Assembly: GCA_963846475.1 (NCBI GenBank)
Contig: CAWJVZ010000003.1
Coordinates: 1-64,000, forward strand
Origin: DASWJZ01 sp963846475
GTDB lineage: Bacteria > Pseudomonadota > Alphaproteobacteria > Rhizobiales > Afifellaceae
Length of the DNA: 64,000 nucleotides
Direction: 5' to 3'
Shown here piece after piece: positions 46,957 through 57,652 of the stretch; position 1 is the stretch's first letter; each line of letters begins with the position of its first letter. Both the position numbers and the translations under genes were made by a program. The notes beneath the pieces are model-generated. The model was not told the DNA's origin and did not search any database. It saw nothing but the letters and a program-made list of their open reading frames with translations.

Positions 46957-47697
46957 TCATCGACCCAGGTACGCCTTTCGCAGCTCGTCGTGCTGGATGA
47001 GCTCGGACGCCTTGCCCTCGAGCACGATGCGCCCGGTGGAGAGGACGTAGCCGCGGTCGGCGATGGAGAGCGAGACGTTCGCGTTCTGCTCGACCACGAG
47101 CATCGCGACGCCCGCCTGGTGCACCTCCTGGATGATCTCGAAGCTCCGCTCGACGAGGATCGGCGCGAGCCCCATCGACGGCTCGTCCATGAGCAGGAGC
47201 TTCGGACGCGCCATGAGCGCGCGACCCATCGCGACCATCTGCTGCTCACCGCCGGAGAGCGTCCCGGCGAGCTGCCCTCGGCGCTCGGCGAGCAGGGGGA
47301 AGATCGAGTAGACACGGTCGAGATCCTCCTCGAAGTCACCACGAGGCCGGAGATACGCGCCCATCTCGAGGTTCTCGAGCACTGTCATCGGGCCGAACAG
47401 GCGCCGATTCTCCGGCACGATGGCCATGCCGCGCTCGATCCGCTCGCTCGTGGACGTGCGCGTGACGTCGTTGCCGTCGAGACCACGGCGCCGAGGTGCG
47501 GGCTCACGATCCCGAGGAAGGTCTTCAGCGTCGTCGATTTGCCCGAGGCGTTCCCTCCGAGGAGGCACACGAGCTCCCCCTCGTTCACGTGGAGGTCGAC
47601 GCTCTGGAGGATGTGGATCTCGCCGTAGTAGGTGTCGATCCCGCTCAGCTGGAGCAGCGGCGCGGCCGGCTCGGTCGCGGCGGCACTGCCATGCCGA
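46957..47697 (-). CDS. livF: Branched-chain amino acid ABC transporter ATP-binding protein LivF, frameshifted
   Basis: About 246 residues. IDTYYGEIHILQSVDLHV, Walker A GGNASGKSTTLK (Asn-Ala in place of the usual PNGAG), VPENRRLFGPMTV, signature LSGGEQQMVAMGRAL, Walker B LLLMDEPSMGLAP. One break near 47480. The exact start is uncertain because no ATG or GTG stands in the right frame near 47690, where it overlaps the end of livG. One of two cytoplasmic ATPases of the LivKHMGF importer. Confidence 0.83.
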   Translation of the reverse strand, partial: SAWQCRRDRAGRAAAPAERDRHLLRRDPHPPERRPPRERGGARVPPRRERLGQIDDAEDLPRDREPAPRRRGLDGNDVTRTSTSERIERGMAIVPENRRLFGPMTVLENLEMGAYLRPRGDFEEDLDRVYSIFPLLAERRGQLAGTLSGGEQQMVAMGRALMARPKLLLMDEPSMGLAPILVERSFEIIQEVHQAGVAMLVVEQNANVSLSIADRGYVLSTGRIVLEGKASELIQHDELRKAYLGR

Positions 47698-48487
47698 TGC
47701 CCTCCGCGAGCCCGAGGTACGCCTCGACGACCCGCGGATCGGTCGCGACGGCGTCGAACGAGCCCTCGGCGATCTTCACGCCGTGGTCGAGGGCGACGAC
47801 CCGGTCGGAGATCCCCTCGACGACGTGCATGTCGTGCTCGATCACCAGGATCGAGTAGCCGCCTTCGTCCCGCAACCGGCCGATCAGCTCCGTCATCTCC
47901 CGGGTCTCGACCGGATTCATCCCGGCCGCCGGCTCGTCGAGCAGCAGCAGCCGCGGCTTCGTCGCCATCGCACGCGCGATCTCGAGGCGGCGCCGGTTCG
48001 CGTACGAGAGGCGAGTACGCGGGCTGGTTCCAGCGATAGCCGACGAGGCGCTGCCCGAAAAAGGCGAGCTTCTCCTCCGCGAGCTGCGCGATCTCACGCT
48101 CTTCGCGTCGCGCTCGCGGGCGTCGCAGCACGGACCGAGGACCGTCGCGCTCGTGTGCCCGTAGGCGGCCGCCATCACGTTCTCCTTGACGCTCATGTTC
48201 AGGAAGAGGCGAAGCGTCTGGAACGTGCGCGCGATGCCGAGCCTCGTGATCTTGTGCGGCGGTAGGCCGGCGATGTCACGACCCTCGAGGACGGATCTCG
48301 CCGTCGTCCGGCGCGTAGATCCCCGTGACGAGATTGAACACCGTCGTCTTGCCCGCGCCGTTCGGCCCGATAAGGCTCACGATCTCGCCGTCTCGTACTT
48401 CGAGGTCCAGGTCGTCGACGACGCGCAGCCCGCCAAAGGACTTCGCGACGTGTCGCAGCTGGAGGAGCGGGCCTGCTCGCCGTTCAC
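47645..48487 (-). CDS. livG: Branched-chain amino acid ABC transporter ATP-binding protein LivG, frameshifted
   Basis: About 280 residues from GTG 48487 (GTGA overlap with the livM stop). Walker A IGPNGAGKTTVFNLVTGIY, ITRLGIARTFQTLRLF, the shortened signature region SLSYANRRRLEIARAM typical of LivG, Walker B LLLLDEPAAGMNP and H-loop VIEHDMHVVEG. Breaks near 48455, 48290, 48110 and 48020. The C-terminus as written runs into livF and is probably a few codons too long. Confidence 0.83.
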
Positions 48488-49958
48488 GCGATCTCCACGC
48501 GCGGCGTGCCGAGCAGGCCCTGCGGGCGCACGTTCATGAGGACGACGAGGAGCGCGCCGAACAGGATCCAGCGCGCGACGGCCGGCTGCTCCACGAAGCT
48601 CGTCTCCCAGACGACGGCGGCGAGGTACGCGACCGCAGGGATCGCGAGGAGCCGGTAGGTCGGCCGCATCTGCGTGAGCACCAGGAGCGCCACGACAAGC
48701 GCGACGTATGCCACGTTGCCGAAGTCCGGATGGCCTTGCGGGATGATCACCCAGTCGCTGATGAGATCTCCGAAGCGGCCGGCCTCGACGGCCTGGCCGC
48801 TCGTCCAGGTGGGGGCGAAGGCGGCGACCAGCGCGTGTACGGCGATGCCCAGCCCGACGGTTCCGGCGAGCACGAGCAGCAGGCGCCACCACGACCGGAC
48901 GGCGAGGAGGATGGCGAGGAGGATGATCGTGTAGAAAAGGACGCGGGCGTTGTTCTGAGGGTTCTCCGGTGCGAGGAACTGGAACGAGACGGTGATCACG
49001 ACTGCTCCGAGGATCACGCCGCTCAGGCTGCCGAAGCCGCCCAGGATGACCACCGCGTAGACGGTGATGAGGATCGGGACGTCGAAGTTTCCCGGCGTGA
49101 CGGCCGTGAGGAGCGTTGCGAACATGCAGCCCGTGAAGCCGGCGATCCCGGCGCCGATGCCGAACGCGAGGAGCTTGAGCCGGTTGACGGGGATGCTCAT
49201 TGCCTCCGCTGCGAGCGGGTCCTCGCGCAGCGCCCGGAGCGCCCGCCCCGTTCGCGACTCGCTCAGGAAGTGGAGCCCCACGAGGACGACGACTGCTGCC
49301 GCGAGCAGCAACGCGTACTGCTGGGTCCGCGTCGTGAACTCGTACCCGAAGAAGCTCACGGGTCGATGTCGGCGACCCCGTTCGGCCCCCCCGTCAGTCC
49401 CTTGCCGGCGACCTTGGGATTCGAAGCGTTGACGAAGACGACGAAGGCCTGCCCGAAGAAGAGCGTAACGATCGCGAGGTAGTCGCCGAGCAATCGGCGC
49501 GAGGGGACGCCGAGGACGAGCCCGAGAAGCGAGGTCGCGAGGACGACGAGAGGGATGGAGACGATCGCCGGCCAGTGAATCCCGTAGTGCTCCGAGGAGA
49601 GAAGCGCATAGAAATAGGCGCCGAACCCGAAGAACGCGACGTAACCGAGGTCGAGAAGCCCTGCGAAGCCCACGACCACGTTCAGACCGAGGCCGAGGAG
49701 GATGTACAACAGGACGAAGATCCCGTAGTTGAAGAGGTCGCCCTCGCCGAGCCACAAGGGCACCAGCGCGGCCAGGACGACGACGATCGCGAGCCGGATC
49801 GGAGGCGTTACGACCTCCCCGATCCGGCGGGCGACACCCGCCGTCCCGGTCGGGCGATCCCTCCGCTCCGCGACCTGCGCCACCCACTCGTCGACGCCCA
49901 CCCGCGGACGACCAGGCTCGGCGCTCTCCGGAGGTAGGTCGGTACGGTCGCGGTCCAT
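48484..49958 (-). CDS. livM: Branched-chain amino acid ABC transporter permease LivM, one frameshift
   Basis: About 491 residues, longer than the usual 320-420. The ATG 49958 shares one base with the livH stop (TGATG). A cytoplasmic N-terminal extension (about 60 residues) precedes the permease core (GLNVVVGFAGLLDLGYVAFFGFGAY, GPNGVADIDP, GRALRALREDPLAAEAM, FGIGAGIAGFTGCMFA). After it come additional C-terminal helices not present in E. coli LivM (near 48490-48870). One break near 49355 in the middle. Confidence 0.85.
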
Positions 49959-50957
49959 CAGACCTTCTGGATCGCGCGGGCCCCGAGGAGGCCGGTCGGC
50001 CGGACGAGGAGGACCCCGATGAGGATGGCGAAGACGGTCAGGTCCGGACCACTGACCTCCGAGGTATCCCTGGGCGAACGCCTCGACGAGCCCGACGAGC
50101 AGCCCGCCGAGCATCGCTCCCGGGATGCTGCCGATGCCGCCGACGACCGCGGCGGTGAACCCCTTGAGACCGGCGAGGAAGCCCATGAAGTGGAAGATCT
50201 GGCTGAACATGAGCCCGAACATGACGCCCGCGGCCCCCGCGAGCACGGAGCCGATGAAGAAGGTGGACGCGATCGACGCGGTCGACGTCGATTCCCATCA
50301 TCGCCGCGGCCTCGCGGTCGAACGCGGTCGCGCGCATCGCCTTCCCGAGCCTCGTCCGCGCGACGAGGAGCGTGAGGCCGACCATCAGGAAGATGGTGGT
50401 CGCGAACACCACGAGCTGGATGAGCTGGAAGTTCACGCCTGGACGGTGAAGACGGGCTCGACGAGCGGCCCGGGCTCGAAGACGTCGGGGTTAGCCGCGC
50501 CGAGCTGGAACGACTCGTAGCTCCTGAACTGCGCGCCGAAGAGCAGCAGCATGCTGTTCTGGAGGAAGAACGAGACGCCGAGCGCGCTGATCAGCACGGC
50601 GATCCGGGGAGCGTTTCGCAACGGGCGGTACGCGAAGCGCTCGATGACGACCCCGATGACGCCGGCGCCGAGCATCCCCGCAAGGAACATGAGCACGATG
50701 AGCGGGAGGAGCGCGATCGACGGCGAGGGCGTCCCACCGAAGGCGCTGAGGACGCCGAAGCCGATGAACGCCCCCACCATGTACACGTCGCCGTGGGCGA
50801 AGTTCAGGAGCTTCAGGATCCCGTAGACCATCGTGTAGCCGAGCGCAATCAGCCCGTAAAGGCTTCCCAGCGCCAGGCCGTTGCGGAAGAGCTCGACGGC
50901 GCCCGACCAGCCGAGCTCGCGCACCGTGTCGATGACCGAGAAGAGGGGGAGCTCCAC
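49958..50957 (-). CDS. livH: Branched-chain amino acid ABC transporter permease LivH, frameshifted
   Basis: About 333 residues from GTG 50957. The permease pattern is LALGSLYGLIALGYTMVYGILKLLNFAHGDVYM at the start (read as overlapping short motifs GLIALGYTMVYG and LNFAHGD), then VIERFAYRPLRN, LGKAMRATAFDREAAAMMGI, FMGFLAGLKGFTAAVVGG and SIPGAMLGGLLVG. An insert around VFEPGPLVEP is a periplasmic loop. Breaks near 50435, 50280 and 50045. It ends at 49958 on the livM ATG. Confidence 0.87.
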
Positions 50958-51023
50958 GGGGCGGAAGGTTCTCAGATACGCGTGCGGCCCACCGAGATGG
51001 GCCGCACGCCGTGACTCCGTGTC

Positions 51024-52248
51024 CTAGCCGACCTTCACGTACTCGCCGTTCGCGTTGATCCGGTAGACGATGTATGCAGCCGGAGTCTGCATGTCGCCCG
51101 GTCCGAGCGGCGCCTGCACGCGCTGCTGGAACCTGATCCGGAATCCGAGCAGCGACTGCGACGCCGGGATGTTCGTCTGGTTGACGAAGCGCCTCACCTC
51201 GGCGCGGGTCGCCTGCCGGTTCGCGCACGCCTTCTCGATCGCACGGGCGGCGATGTCGACCGCGACGTAGCTCGGAAGGCCGAACAGGTCGGTCCGGCCG
51301 CCACCTGGGCCACTCCGGTACGCCGTGATGAGCGGATGGCTCCCCGCCACCGGGAACGCCGTCACGAACGAGCCCGGGATCTTGAAGTCGTCCGGGACGT
51401 AGAGACCGTCCCCGCCGAAGAGGACGGCGTCTCTGCCCGAAGCCCGGAGCTGCTGGCCGAAGAGCTGGGCCTTCGCCGCCAGCTGCCACGGGACGTAGAC
51501 GACCTGGGTGTCGTTCGGGATGCGCACGATCAGCGACGAGAAGTCGGTGACCGTCGCCTCGTTCACGGACTCCCTCTGCGCGGTGATCCCCGCGGCCTGC
51601 AGCAGCCGCTGGACGGCGTCGGCGAGGCCGACGCTATAGCTGTTCTGCGCGTCGATGATGACGACCCGGGCCGCACGCAGCGTGCCGCGCATGTACGCGA
51701 CCGCTCTCGCCGCCTGCTGGTCGTCGTTCGGGACGGTGCGGAAGAAGTATCCGCGGCGCCTGCCGGACGTGAGGGCGGTCGCCGTGGCCGTACCGGAGAT
51801 GTTCGCGAGCCCGCCGCGCCGAAGCGGCGCCGTCGAGACCTCGACCTCCTGGCTTCCGGCCGGGCCGACGACGGCGAGAAGCTGCTGGTTCGAGGCGAAG
51901 CCCTCCGCCACCCGGACAGCCTGGGCCGTGTCGGGCAGCTGGGTGTCGCCCATGACGAGCCGGATCTTGCTCCGCGCATGCGCTCGATTCCAACGCGTCT
52001 GAGCGAACTTGCCCCACTTCACCATCTGTGCTCCGGCCGAGGCGGCCGGCCCGGTGATCGGCGCTGCGAACCCGATCGTCTGCGTTCTGCCGCAGGCGAT
52101 CGCGGTCGCGTCCGGAGCAGCCGTCGCCGACGGTGCTGCGGCGGACTTCGTCGCTGTCGTCCCGAGGACGGCGGCGAGCGCCGAGGACCGCGAGCAGCAG
52201 GGCTCCCACCGCCACCGACACCCTGGGCTTCAATCTCCTTACCTGCAT
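51024..52248 (-). CDS. livK: Periplasmic-type substrate-binding protein LivK
   Basis: About 407 residues from ATG 52248 with AAGGAGGAAG just upstream. A signal peptide (VSVAVGALLLAVLG; frame break near 52165) is followed by a type-1 periplasmic-binding fold: IGFAAPITGPAASAGAQM, GDTQLPDTAQAVRVAEGFAS, AVVGPAGSQEVEVSTAPL, FFRTVPNDDQQAARA, VVIIDAQNSYSVGLADAV, DAVLFGGDGLY. It probably binds an amino acid or small amide outside the membrane and feeds LivHM. It has its own promoter upstream (52346-52374). Confidence 0.88.
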
Positions 52249-52345
52249 CTCTTCCTCCTTGATCAACTGGATGAACGTTATGACCCCCGCTCAACGCGAT
52301 TGTTTGTGACAGACGTGGATCGTGCCGACGAACGGGCGACCTGCA

Positions 52346-52374
52346 ATCACACCGCGTTCGCGTGGTTGTGTCAA
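52346..52374 (-). promoter_or_regulatory. sigma70-type promoter for the liv operon
   Basis: On the minus strand, TTGACA (52369-52374) and TGTGAT (52346-52351) are separated by exactly 17 bases, 98 bases before the livK start and downstream of the dppA-like stop. The -35 is a perfect consensus. Confidence 0.6.
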
Positions 52375-52417
52375 ACACCACTCGTCATGCAATACGCGGC
52401 TGGCATCCGCCAGGGCG

Positions 52418-53228
52418 CTAGAAGAAGTAGCGGCACCAGGCTTCCCACCACGTGTCGGCGGTCGCGCGGACGATGCGGTCGTCGACGCGCTCGACGCCGG
52501 CTCGGAAGCGGAGCTTGTCGGGTGCGACCGTGTTCTTGAACTCCACCTTGATCTCGCACGGCTGCCCGGGGTCGTACGGTGCAACGGCTTTCAGGTCCGA
52601 GAGCGCCTGCTTCGCGCCCGCCTCGATCATCTCCCGTGCGCGGAGCGGCGGGATCATCCGAGCCGACTGCGCGCCGATGCCGCGCTTTACGGCGACGGTG
52701 GTGAGCCCGCTACCGAGGAGGTCCTGCGCCTCCGCGCAGGCTGCCTCGTCGCCCGTGACCAGCAGCACCGGGCAACCCCAGGTGCCGCAGAGCGCCGCGT
52801 TGATCCCCGTCTCGCCGACGAGGGTGCCGTTGAACCAGAGGTTCTGGTAGTCGCGGCCCGAGATCGTGTGGTTGTGGACGCCGTACCGCGTCCCGGCGCG
52901 CGCGTGCATGGCGACGAAGAGCGCGGCGTCGCAGCCCTGCTCGAGGAACTCCGTGTACTCGGTCCACTCGTCCTGGACGACGTACTCGCAATCGGGGTCG
53001 AGCGCGTCGGGGATGAGCGAGTTGAACGTCCAGCCCGCGCCGGCGCCGTGGCAGTCCATGACGACGATCTCCGTTGCGCCCGCCGCCTTCGCCCCGCGCA
53101 CGGCGGCGTTGATCTCCTCGGTGTAGAGCCTGCGGCCTTCCTCGAAGAGCGCCTCTCCGCCGCCCACCTGCTCCCACTTGACGATGCCCGGCGACGCCTT
53201 CCATGTCGCTGATGACGTGGACGCGCAC
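52418..53228 (-). CDS. M55 D-aminopeptidase (DppA-like), one frameshift
   Basis: About 270 residues. The N-terminal motif VISDMEGVAG supplies the Asp and Glu zinc ligands of DppA. VVMDCHGAGAG, FVAMHARAG and GVHNHTISGRDYQNLW carry the further histidines. GDEAACAEA and the C-terminal VEFKN strand complete the fold. The N-terminus (ATG 53228) and body are joined by one shift near 53186. DppA self-compartmentalising peptidases cleave D-Ala-D-Ala-type dipeptides; relatives cleave other peptides. Its position before livKHMGF suggests hydrolysis of imported amides or peptides. Confidence 0.82.
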
Positions 53229-54024
53229 GCGAGTAGCCTACGCCGCATCGACACGGGGCTTCAGGGGAAGGGCGTGCTGGTCGCCGGCGCGTCGGGCGGG
53301 ATCGGCGCGGCGTGCGCGCGCGCATTTGCGAGCGAGGGCGCGCGGGTCGTCGTCCACTTCAACCGAGGTGCGGCGCGGGCGCGGGCGCTCGCGGAGGAGC
53401 TCGGCGGCGTGCCGACCGTGCAGGCGGATCTCACGGCCGAGACCGAGGTGGCGCGGCTCTTCGCCGAGGCGCGTGAAGCACTCGGTCGCGTGGACGTCTG
53501 CGTCGAGGTGCAGGGCGTCTGGCCCCGCGACGACGTCCCCGTGTGGGAGCTCTCGCTCGAGCGCTGGGACGAGACGCTGCGCCTGAACCTGACCACGACC
53601 TTTCTCGTGGCGCGGGAGTTCATGCGTGAGGTCGAGCGGATCGGGCCACGGCTCGCTCGTGCTCGTCGGCTCGACGGCGGGGATCTTCGGCGAGGCCGGG
53701 CATGCGGATTACGCAGCCGCGAAGTCCGCGCTCCTCGGCGGCTTGCTTCTCTCGCTCAAGAACGAGATCGTGCGAATCGCGCCGCTCGGACGCGTGAACG
53801 CTGTCGCGCCGGGCTGGACCGAGTCGCCCATGACGCGCGGCCTCGTCGATCCAGAACGCGTACAGGCCGTCTCGCGAACGATGGCGCTGCGAAAGGTCGC
53901 CCAGCCGGAGGATGTCGCAGCCCAGGTCGTCGTGCTCGCCTCCGATTCGATCTCCGGGCATGTGACGGGGCAGGTCGTGGTCGTCGCGGGCGGCATGGAG
54001 GGACGCACGGTCCACGATGGCTGA
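53217..54024 (+). CDS. Short-chain dehydrogenase/reductase, one frameshift
   Basis: About 268 residues. NAD(P) site VLVAGASGGIGAACARAF, catalytic Ser in LVLVGSTAGIFGEAG, YxxxK in ADYAAAKSALLGG, and GRVNAVAPGWTESPM, all usual for classical SDRs. The break near 53640 separates cofactor and active-site halves. The start is uncertain: GTG 53217 overlaps the divergent dppA-like start by 12 bp, and no stronger start precedes GKGVLVAG. The substrate is unknown. The cupin gene overlaps its stop by 8 bases. Confidence 0.8.
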
Positions 54025-54379
54025 GGACGTCACCAGGCCGGGGCCGGGAGGGCGGCTCGTCCTCAACGCGTATTCGACGCCGTTTCTCCCCTACGACCTC
54101 GAGGGTCCCGTCCAACCGGAGCTGAGCTGGCTCCCCGTGAGCTTCGATCGCGCGACCGGCCAGGGGTGCTACCTGATGCGGATGGAACCGCGTGCGGCCA
54201 CAATCTCGCACGAGCACCAGGGCATGGAGGAGTTCCTGATCCTCGAGGGCGACCTCGTCGACTCGGACGGAAAGGTCTTCGCCGCAGGCGACTTCGTGAG
54301 CTACGAGGCGGGCACGCGCCACGACTCGCGGAGCGAGAGTGGCTGCCTCATCGCCGTCTTCGAGTGGCGGAAGCCCTAA
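54017..54379 (+). CDS. Cupin-domain protein
   Basis: An intact 120-residue frame, ATG 54017 overlapping the SDR stop (ATGGCTGA). Single cupin: motif 1 ISHEHQGMEEFLILEGDLVD with His, His, Glu, and motif 2 FVSYEAGTRHDSRSESG with the last His, so the metal site is complete. The anti-sigma ChrR-type cupin family has this look; without a sigma factor nearby, an enzyme accessory or sensor role is as likely. Coupled to the SDR. Confidence 0.85.
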   Translation: MAEDVTRPGPGGRLVLNAYSTPFLPYDLEGPVQPELSWLPVSFDRATGQGCYLMRMEPRAATISHEHQGMEEFLILEGDLVDSDGKVFAAGDFVSYEAGTRHDSRSESGCLIAVFEWRKP

Positions 54380-54480
54380 GCCGCTGATCGATTCGGACGC
54401 CGCCTCGACGAGACGGGCGTCAACGAGTGCCGGCACTGTTACGTCAAAGTCAGCTCCAATCTCTCCACAGCCGGGAAATG

Positions 54481-54510
54481 AGAAGGGCGGCGTCGTCCGC
54501 CGCCCCTTCT
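54481..54510 (+). terminator. Hairpin after the SDR-cupin operon
   Basis: AGAAGGGCGGCG pairs with CGCCGCCCCTTCT across a TCGTC loop, with one bulged C, followed by a pyrimidine-rich TCTCTCTCC. It lies 100 bp after the cupin stop and is probably a transcription terminator. Confidence 0.6.
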
Positions 54511-54601
54511 CTCTCTCCGTCTGGTTCTGATTGCCGTCAGTCCCCAGTCGGGAGTCGCTCTCGCTATCGGCACCGCTCCGGGAGATCTTGAGGCGGACAC
54601 A

Positions 54602-54658
54602 CCCACTTCGAAGTGGGACGGGAGCGAGGTTGCCGCCGTATCCCTCGCTCCCTGTCCC
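54602..54658. other. Overlapping hairpins in a 477-bp gene-free gap, structured element
   Basis: A 16-bp perfect palindrome CCCACTTCGAAGTGGG (54602-54617) overlaps the left arm of a larger stem: 54615-54629 pairs with 54643-54658 over 15 bp with one bulge. The shared GGG means the two folds exclude each other. It sits in the 54380-54856 gap between convergent genes; apart from this and the terminator at 54481 I see nothing else there. It may be a bidirectional terminator or a small structured RNA. Confidence 0.45.
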
Positions 54659-54856
54659 GGCAGGTCCCTCAGATATGAGGAGGAACCGCGTCTGTCTTCA
54701 CCTGCAAGTCACTCGCGCGGCCGCCGCATCGTCGCGCGCTGTGAGTGATCAATAGCCTGCGCGATTCCCCCGCTGCGGGCGTCACCCAGAGGCGCTTGAC
54801 ACGTCACCCGGACGGCGTTGACGAGCCCGCTTCACCCGGTTCGCTTAGCGTCGCGC

Positions 54857-57617
54857 TCAGGTGTATCCCCGAGGGCGGGCAAGCTCGATCGCCCGAGCCA
54901 GTAGCGCGGGATCCCGCTGCCCCACGGCCTGCTCGAGGAGAGTCGCGAGGTCCGGCGGCAACGGCTGGCTCGACGGATCCAGCATCGCTTTGGCGTGCTC
55001 GAACGCAGCATCGCTCCGCTCTCGCGCGAGCTCGATGGCCAGCAACGGGAAGCGCGCGGTCCAATCGAAGACGGACCATCCCCCGGCAGGACTCGTAGAC
55101 TGCCACTGCGCAAACGCGCGATCGGCAAAGGCAGTCGGCGCCCTTGTGGTCGCCGTCGCGATACGCAACCCACGCGTGGTTTGCAGCGAGCAGACCTTCG
55201 TAGCCGTGAAGCTCGTCGATGCCGTCGAGCTCCGCAAGCCGCATTCGCACCCCCTCGACATCGGCCTGCTTTCGGCGCGAGACCATGTCATAGACGAGGC
55301 ACCGGACCTCGATGAGCGCGTCGCCGTACCGGCGAGCGTCCTCGAGACCCAACTGAAAGTACTGCTGCGCCTCGGGGAGCTTGTCGCGCCAAAGCAGGCA
55401 GAAACCGAGAACGAAGTGCTCAGCCACGTCCTCCTGCGCCTTCGACCGTCGATGGATCTCGCGCACAAGCTCCTCGGTTTCCTCCGAGAGCACGTAGCGC
55501 TCCCGCCGAAACGCCGCCTGTGCGCGAACGTGGAGAAAGTCGAGGCTCTGCTCGGGGGTCCCATGCCGGTCCACCTCCGACTCGAGCTCCGCGATCACGG
55601 CTGCGAGCTCTTCGAGGTTCCCCTGGTAGTAGTGGTGATTCGCCTGACTCAGCTTCACCTCGAGCCACGCGTGCCACCAGGGCTCATCGTCAGTTGCCGC
55701 GGCGGGGCCGAGGCAGCGCTCGGCGGCAAGATGCGCCTCGAGCCCGGCGTCGAAGAATCCTCGGAGCCGCAGCACCCGACCGAGCTGTGCGTGGAAGAGG
55801 GCCGCCTGCGGGCGCTCCGGCTCGAGCGCGATGGCCGCGCGCAGCGCGTCCTCCGCCTCGGCATAACGCCCGTGCAGCAGGTGCAGAGAACCGAGCACCC
55901 AGGTCAGCGCGACGACCGCTTCGCCGTAGCGACCCGGTGCGTCCTCACGCCGTTCCGTCACCTGCTCGAGCGCCCAGCGGCTCGCGGCCCGCAAATTGCC
56001 GAGGTCGTCCTCGAGACGGCCCAGCCACTCCGTCGAGCCGGGTCCCACGAGTCGCGAGCGTGCGTCCCGCGCGAAACCGGTAAACCAGTCCAGATGCCGG
56101 TCGCGGTACACGGCAGCTTCGCCGGACTCGTCGAGCATGTCGGCAGCGAACTCCCGGATCGTCTCGAGCATCCAGTACCGCGGCTCGCCGCCGGCGCGCT
56201 CGGTCTGGCGCACGAGGCTCTTGGCGACGAGCGAGAGGAGCTCCTCGACGTCGGCGTCGCAGACCGCCTCGACGACCTCGAGTGCCGCCCCGGCGGAGAA
56301 GACTGCGAGCCGGCGAAAGAGCTCCTGCTCGCGGACGTCGAGGAGGTCGTAGCTCCAAGCGATCGTCGAGCGCAGAGTGCGCTGCCGCTCGTCGGCGTCG
56401 CGCGGCCCTTTGAGCAGATCGACGCGCGACGACAGCCGCTCGAGCAGTGCGGCAGGGGGAAGCTGAGCGGCTCGCGCGGCCGCGAGCTCGACCGCCAGCG
56501 GCAAGTTGTCGAGGCGGGCGCACAGGTTCTCGATCGAGGCGCGACTCGCCGTAGAGTCGAGGACTGCCCCTGCCGCCCGGGCCCGCGCGTCGAAGAGAGA
56601 GATCGCATCGCTCGACAGAAGCGGTTGCACGTCGTACACGTGCTCGCCGGCGACGGCGAGCGGCTCGCGGCTCGTCGTCAGCACCAGCACTTCGGGACAT
56701 GAGCGGAGCAGCGGCGACACGATCTGCGCCGTGGCGTCGAGAACGTGCTCGCAGTTGTCGAGCAGGAGAAGAACGCGCTTGGCCGCGAGCGCGCCGGAGA
56801 TGGCGTTACCGAGCGACTCGCCTGATCCCTCCTCGACCTCGAGCACCTGCGCGACCGCGGACGCGACGAGGCTTGGGTCGCGCAGCGACGCAAGCGGCAC
56901 CCAGCGGACGCCGTCCGGAAAGGCGTCCGCCAGCTCGGCGGCGAGCTGAAGCGCGAAACGGGTCTTTCCCGTGCCTCCCGGCCCGACCAGGGTGAGCAGG
57001 CGCACGGCGGGGCTCGATGCGCGCTCCGCAAGATCCTCGAGCTCCGCTTCGCGCCCGAGAAAGGGCGTCGCGGGAATGGGGAGATTGGTGCGAAAGAGCG
57101 TCTTCAGCGGAGCGAACTCGGCATCGCCGAGCTGGTACAGCGTCACCGGAGCCGACAGGTCCTTCAGCCGGTGCGCACCGAGCTCCTTCAGTGGGAACGC
57201 CTTCGGCTCGAGAAGCCCTACGGTCGCGGGCGAGATGACGACCTGGCCGCCGTGACCGCACGCGCCGATGCGGGCGGCACGGTGCACATCCATACCGACG
57301 TAGTGCCGATCGACAACGAGAGCCTCGCCCGTGTGGATGCCGATCCGAACCCGGATCGGGCCTGCAGCCAGCGACGACTGCACAGTCTCGGCGCAGGCCA
57401 CGGCGGCGCGCGCAGACGCGAAGGCGCAGAAGAACGCGTCGCCCTGGGTGTCGACTTCGGACCCGCCGTGGGTGGCGAGCGCGGCGCGGATGACCACGCG
57501 GTGCCCCTGCAGAGCCTCCGCGTATTCCGCCGTGCCGAGCTCGGCGAGCAACCGTGTGGACTCCTCCACGTCCGTGAACAGAAACGTGACGGTCCCGGTC
57601 GGCAGCTCTGTCTGCAC
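54857..57617 (-). CDS. Adenylate cyclase-STAND NTPase-TPR regulator, one frameshift
   Basis: About 919 residues from GTG 57617. Residues about 1-170 are a class III nucleotide cyclase domain with metal aspartates in TFLFTDVEEST and VDTQGDAFFCAFASA. Residues about 225-480 are a STAND ATPase (VGPGGTGKTRFALQLA; RVLLLLDNCEHVLDA; VLVLTTSREPLAVAGE; NLPLAVELAAARAAQL). The C-terminal half is helical TPR-like repeats (YAEAEDALRAAIALEPERP and similar). One break near 55125. This is a standard actinobacterial signal-integrating regulator with no DNA-binding domain. It is divergent from the methyltransferase gene with only 35 bp between the starts. Confidence 0.9.
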
Positions 57618-57652
57618 GCGCGAGAGGTTACGGCTCCGCGCGACGTGGTGGA

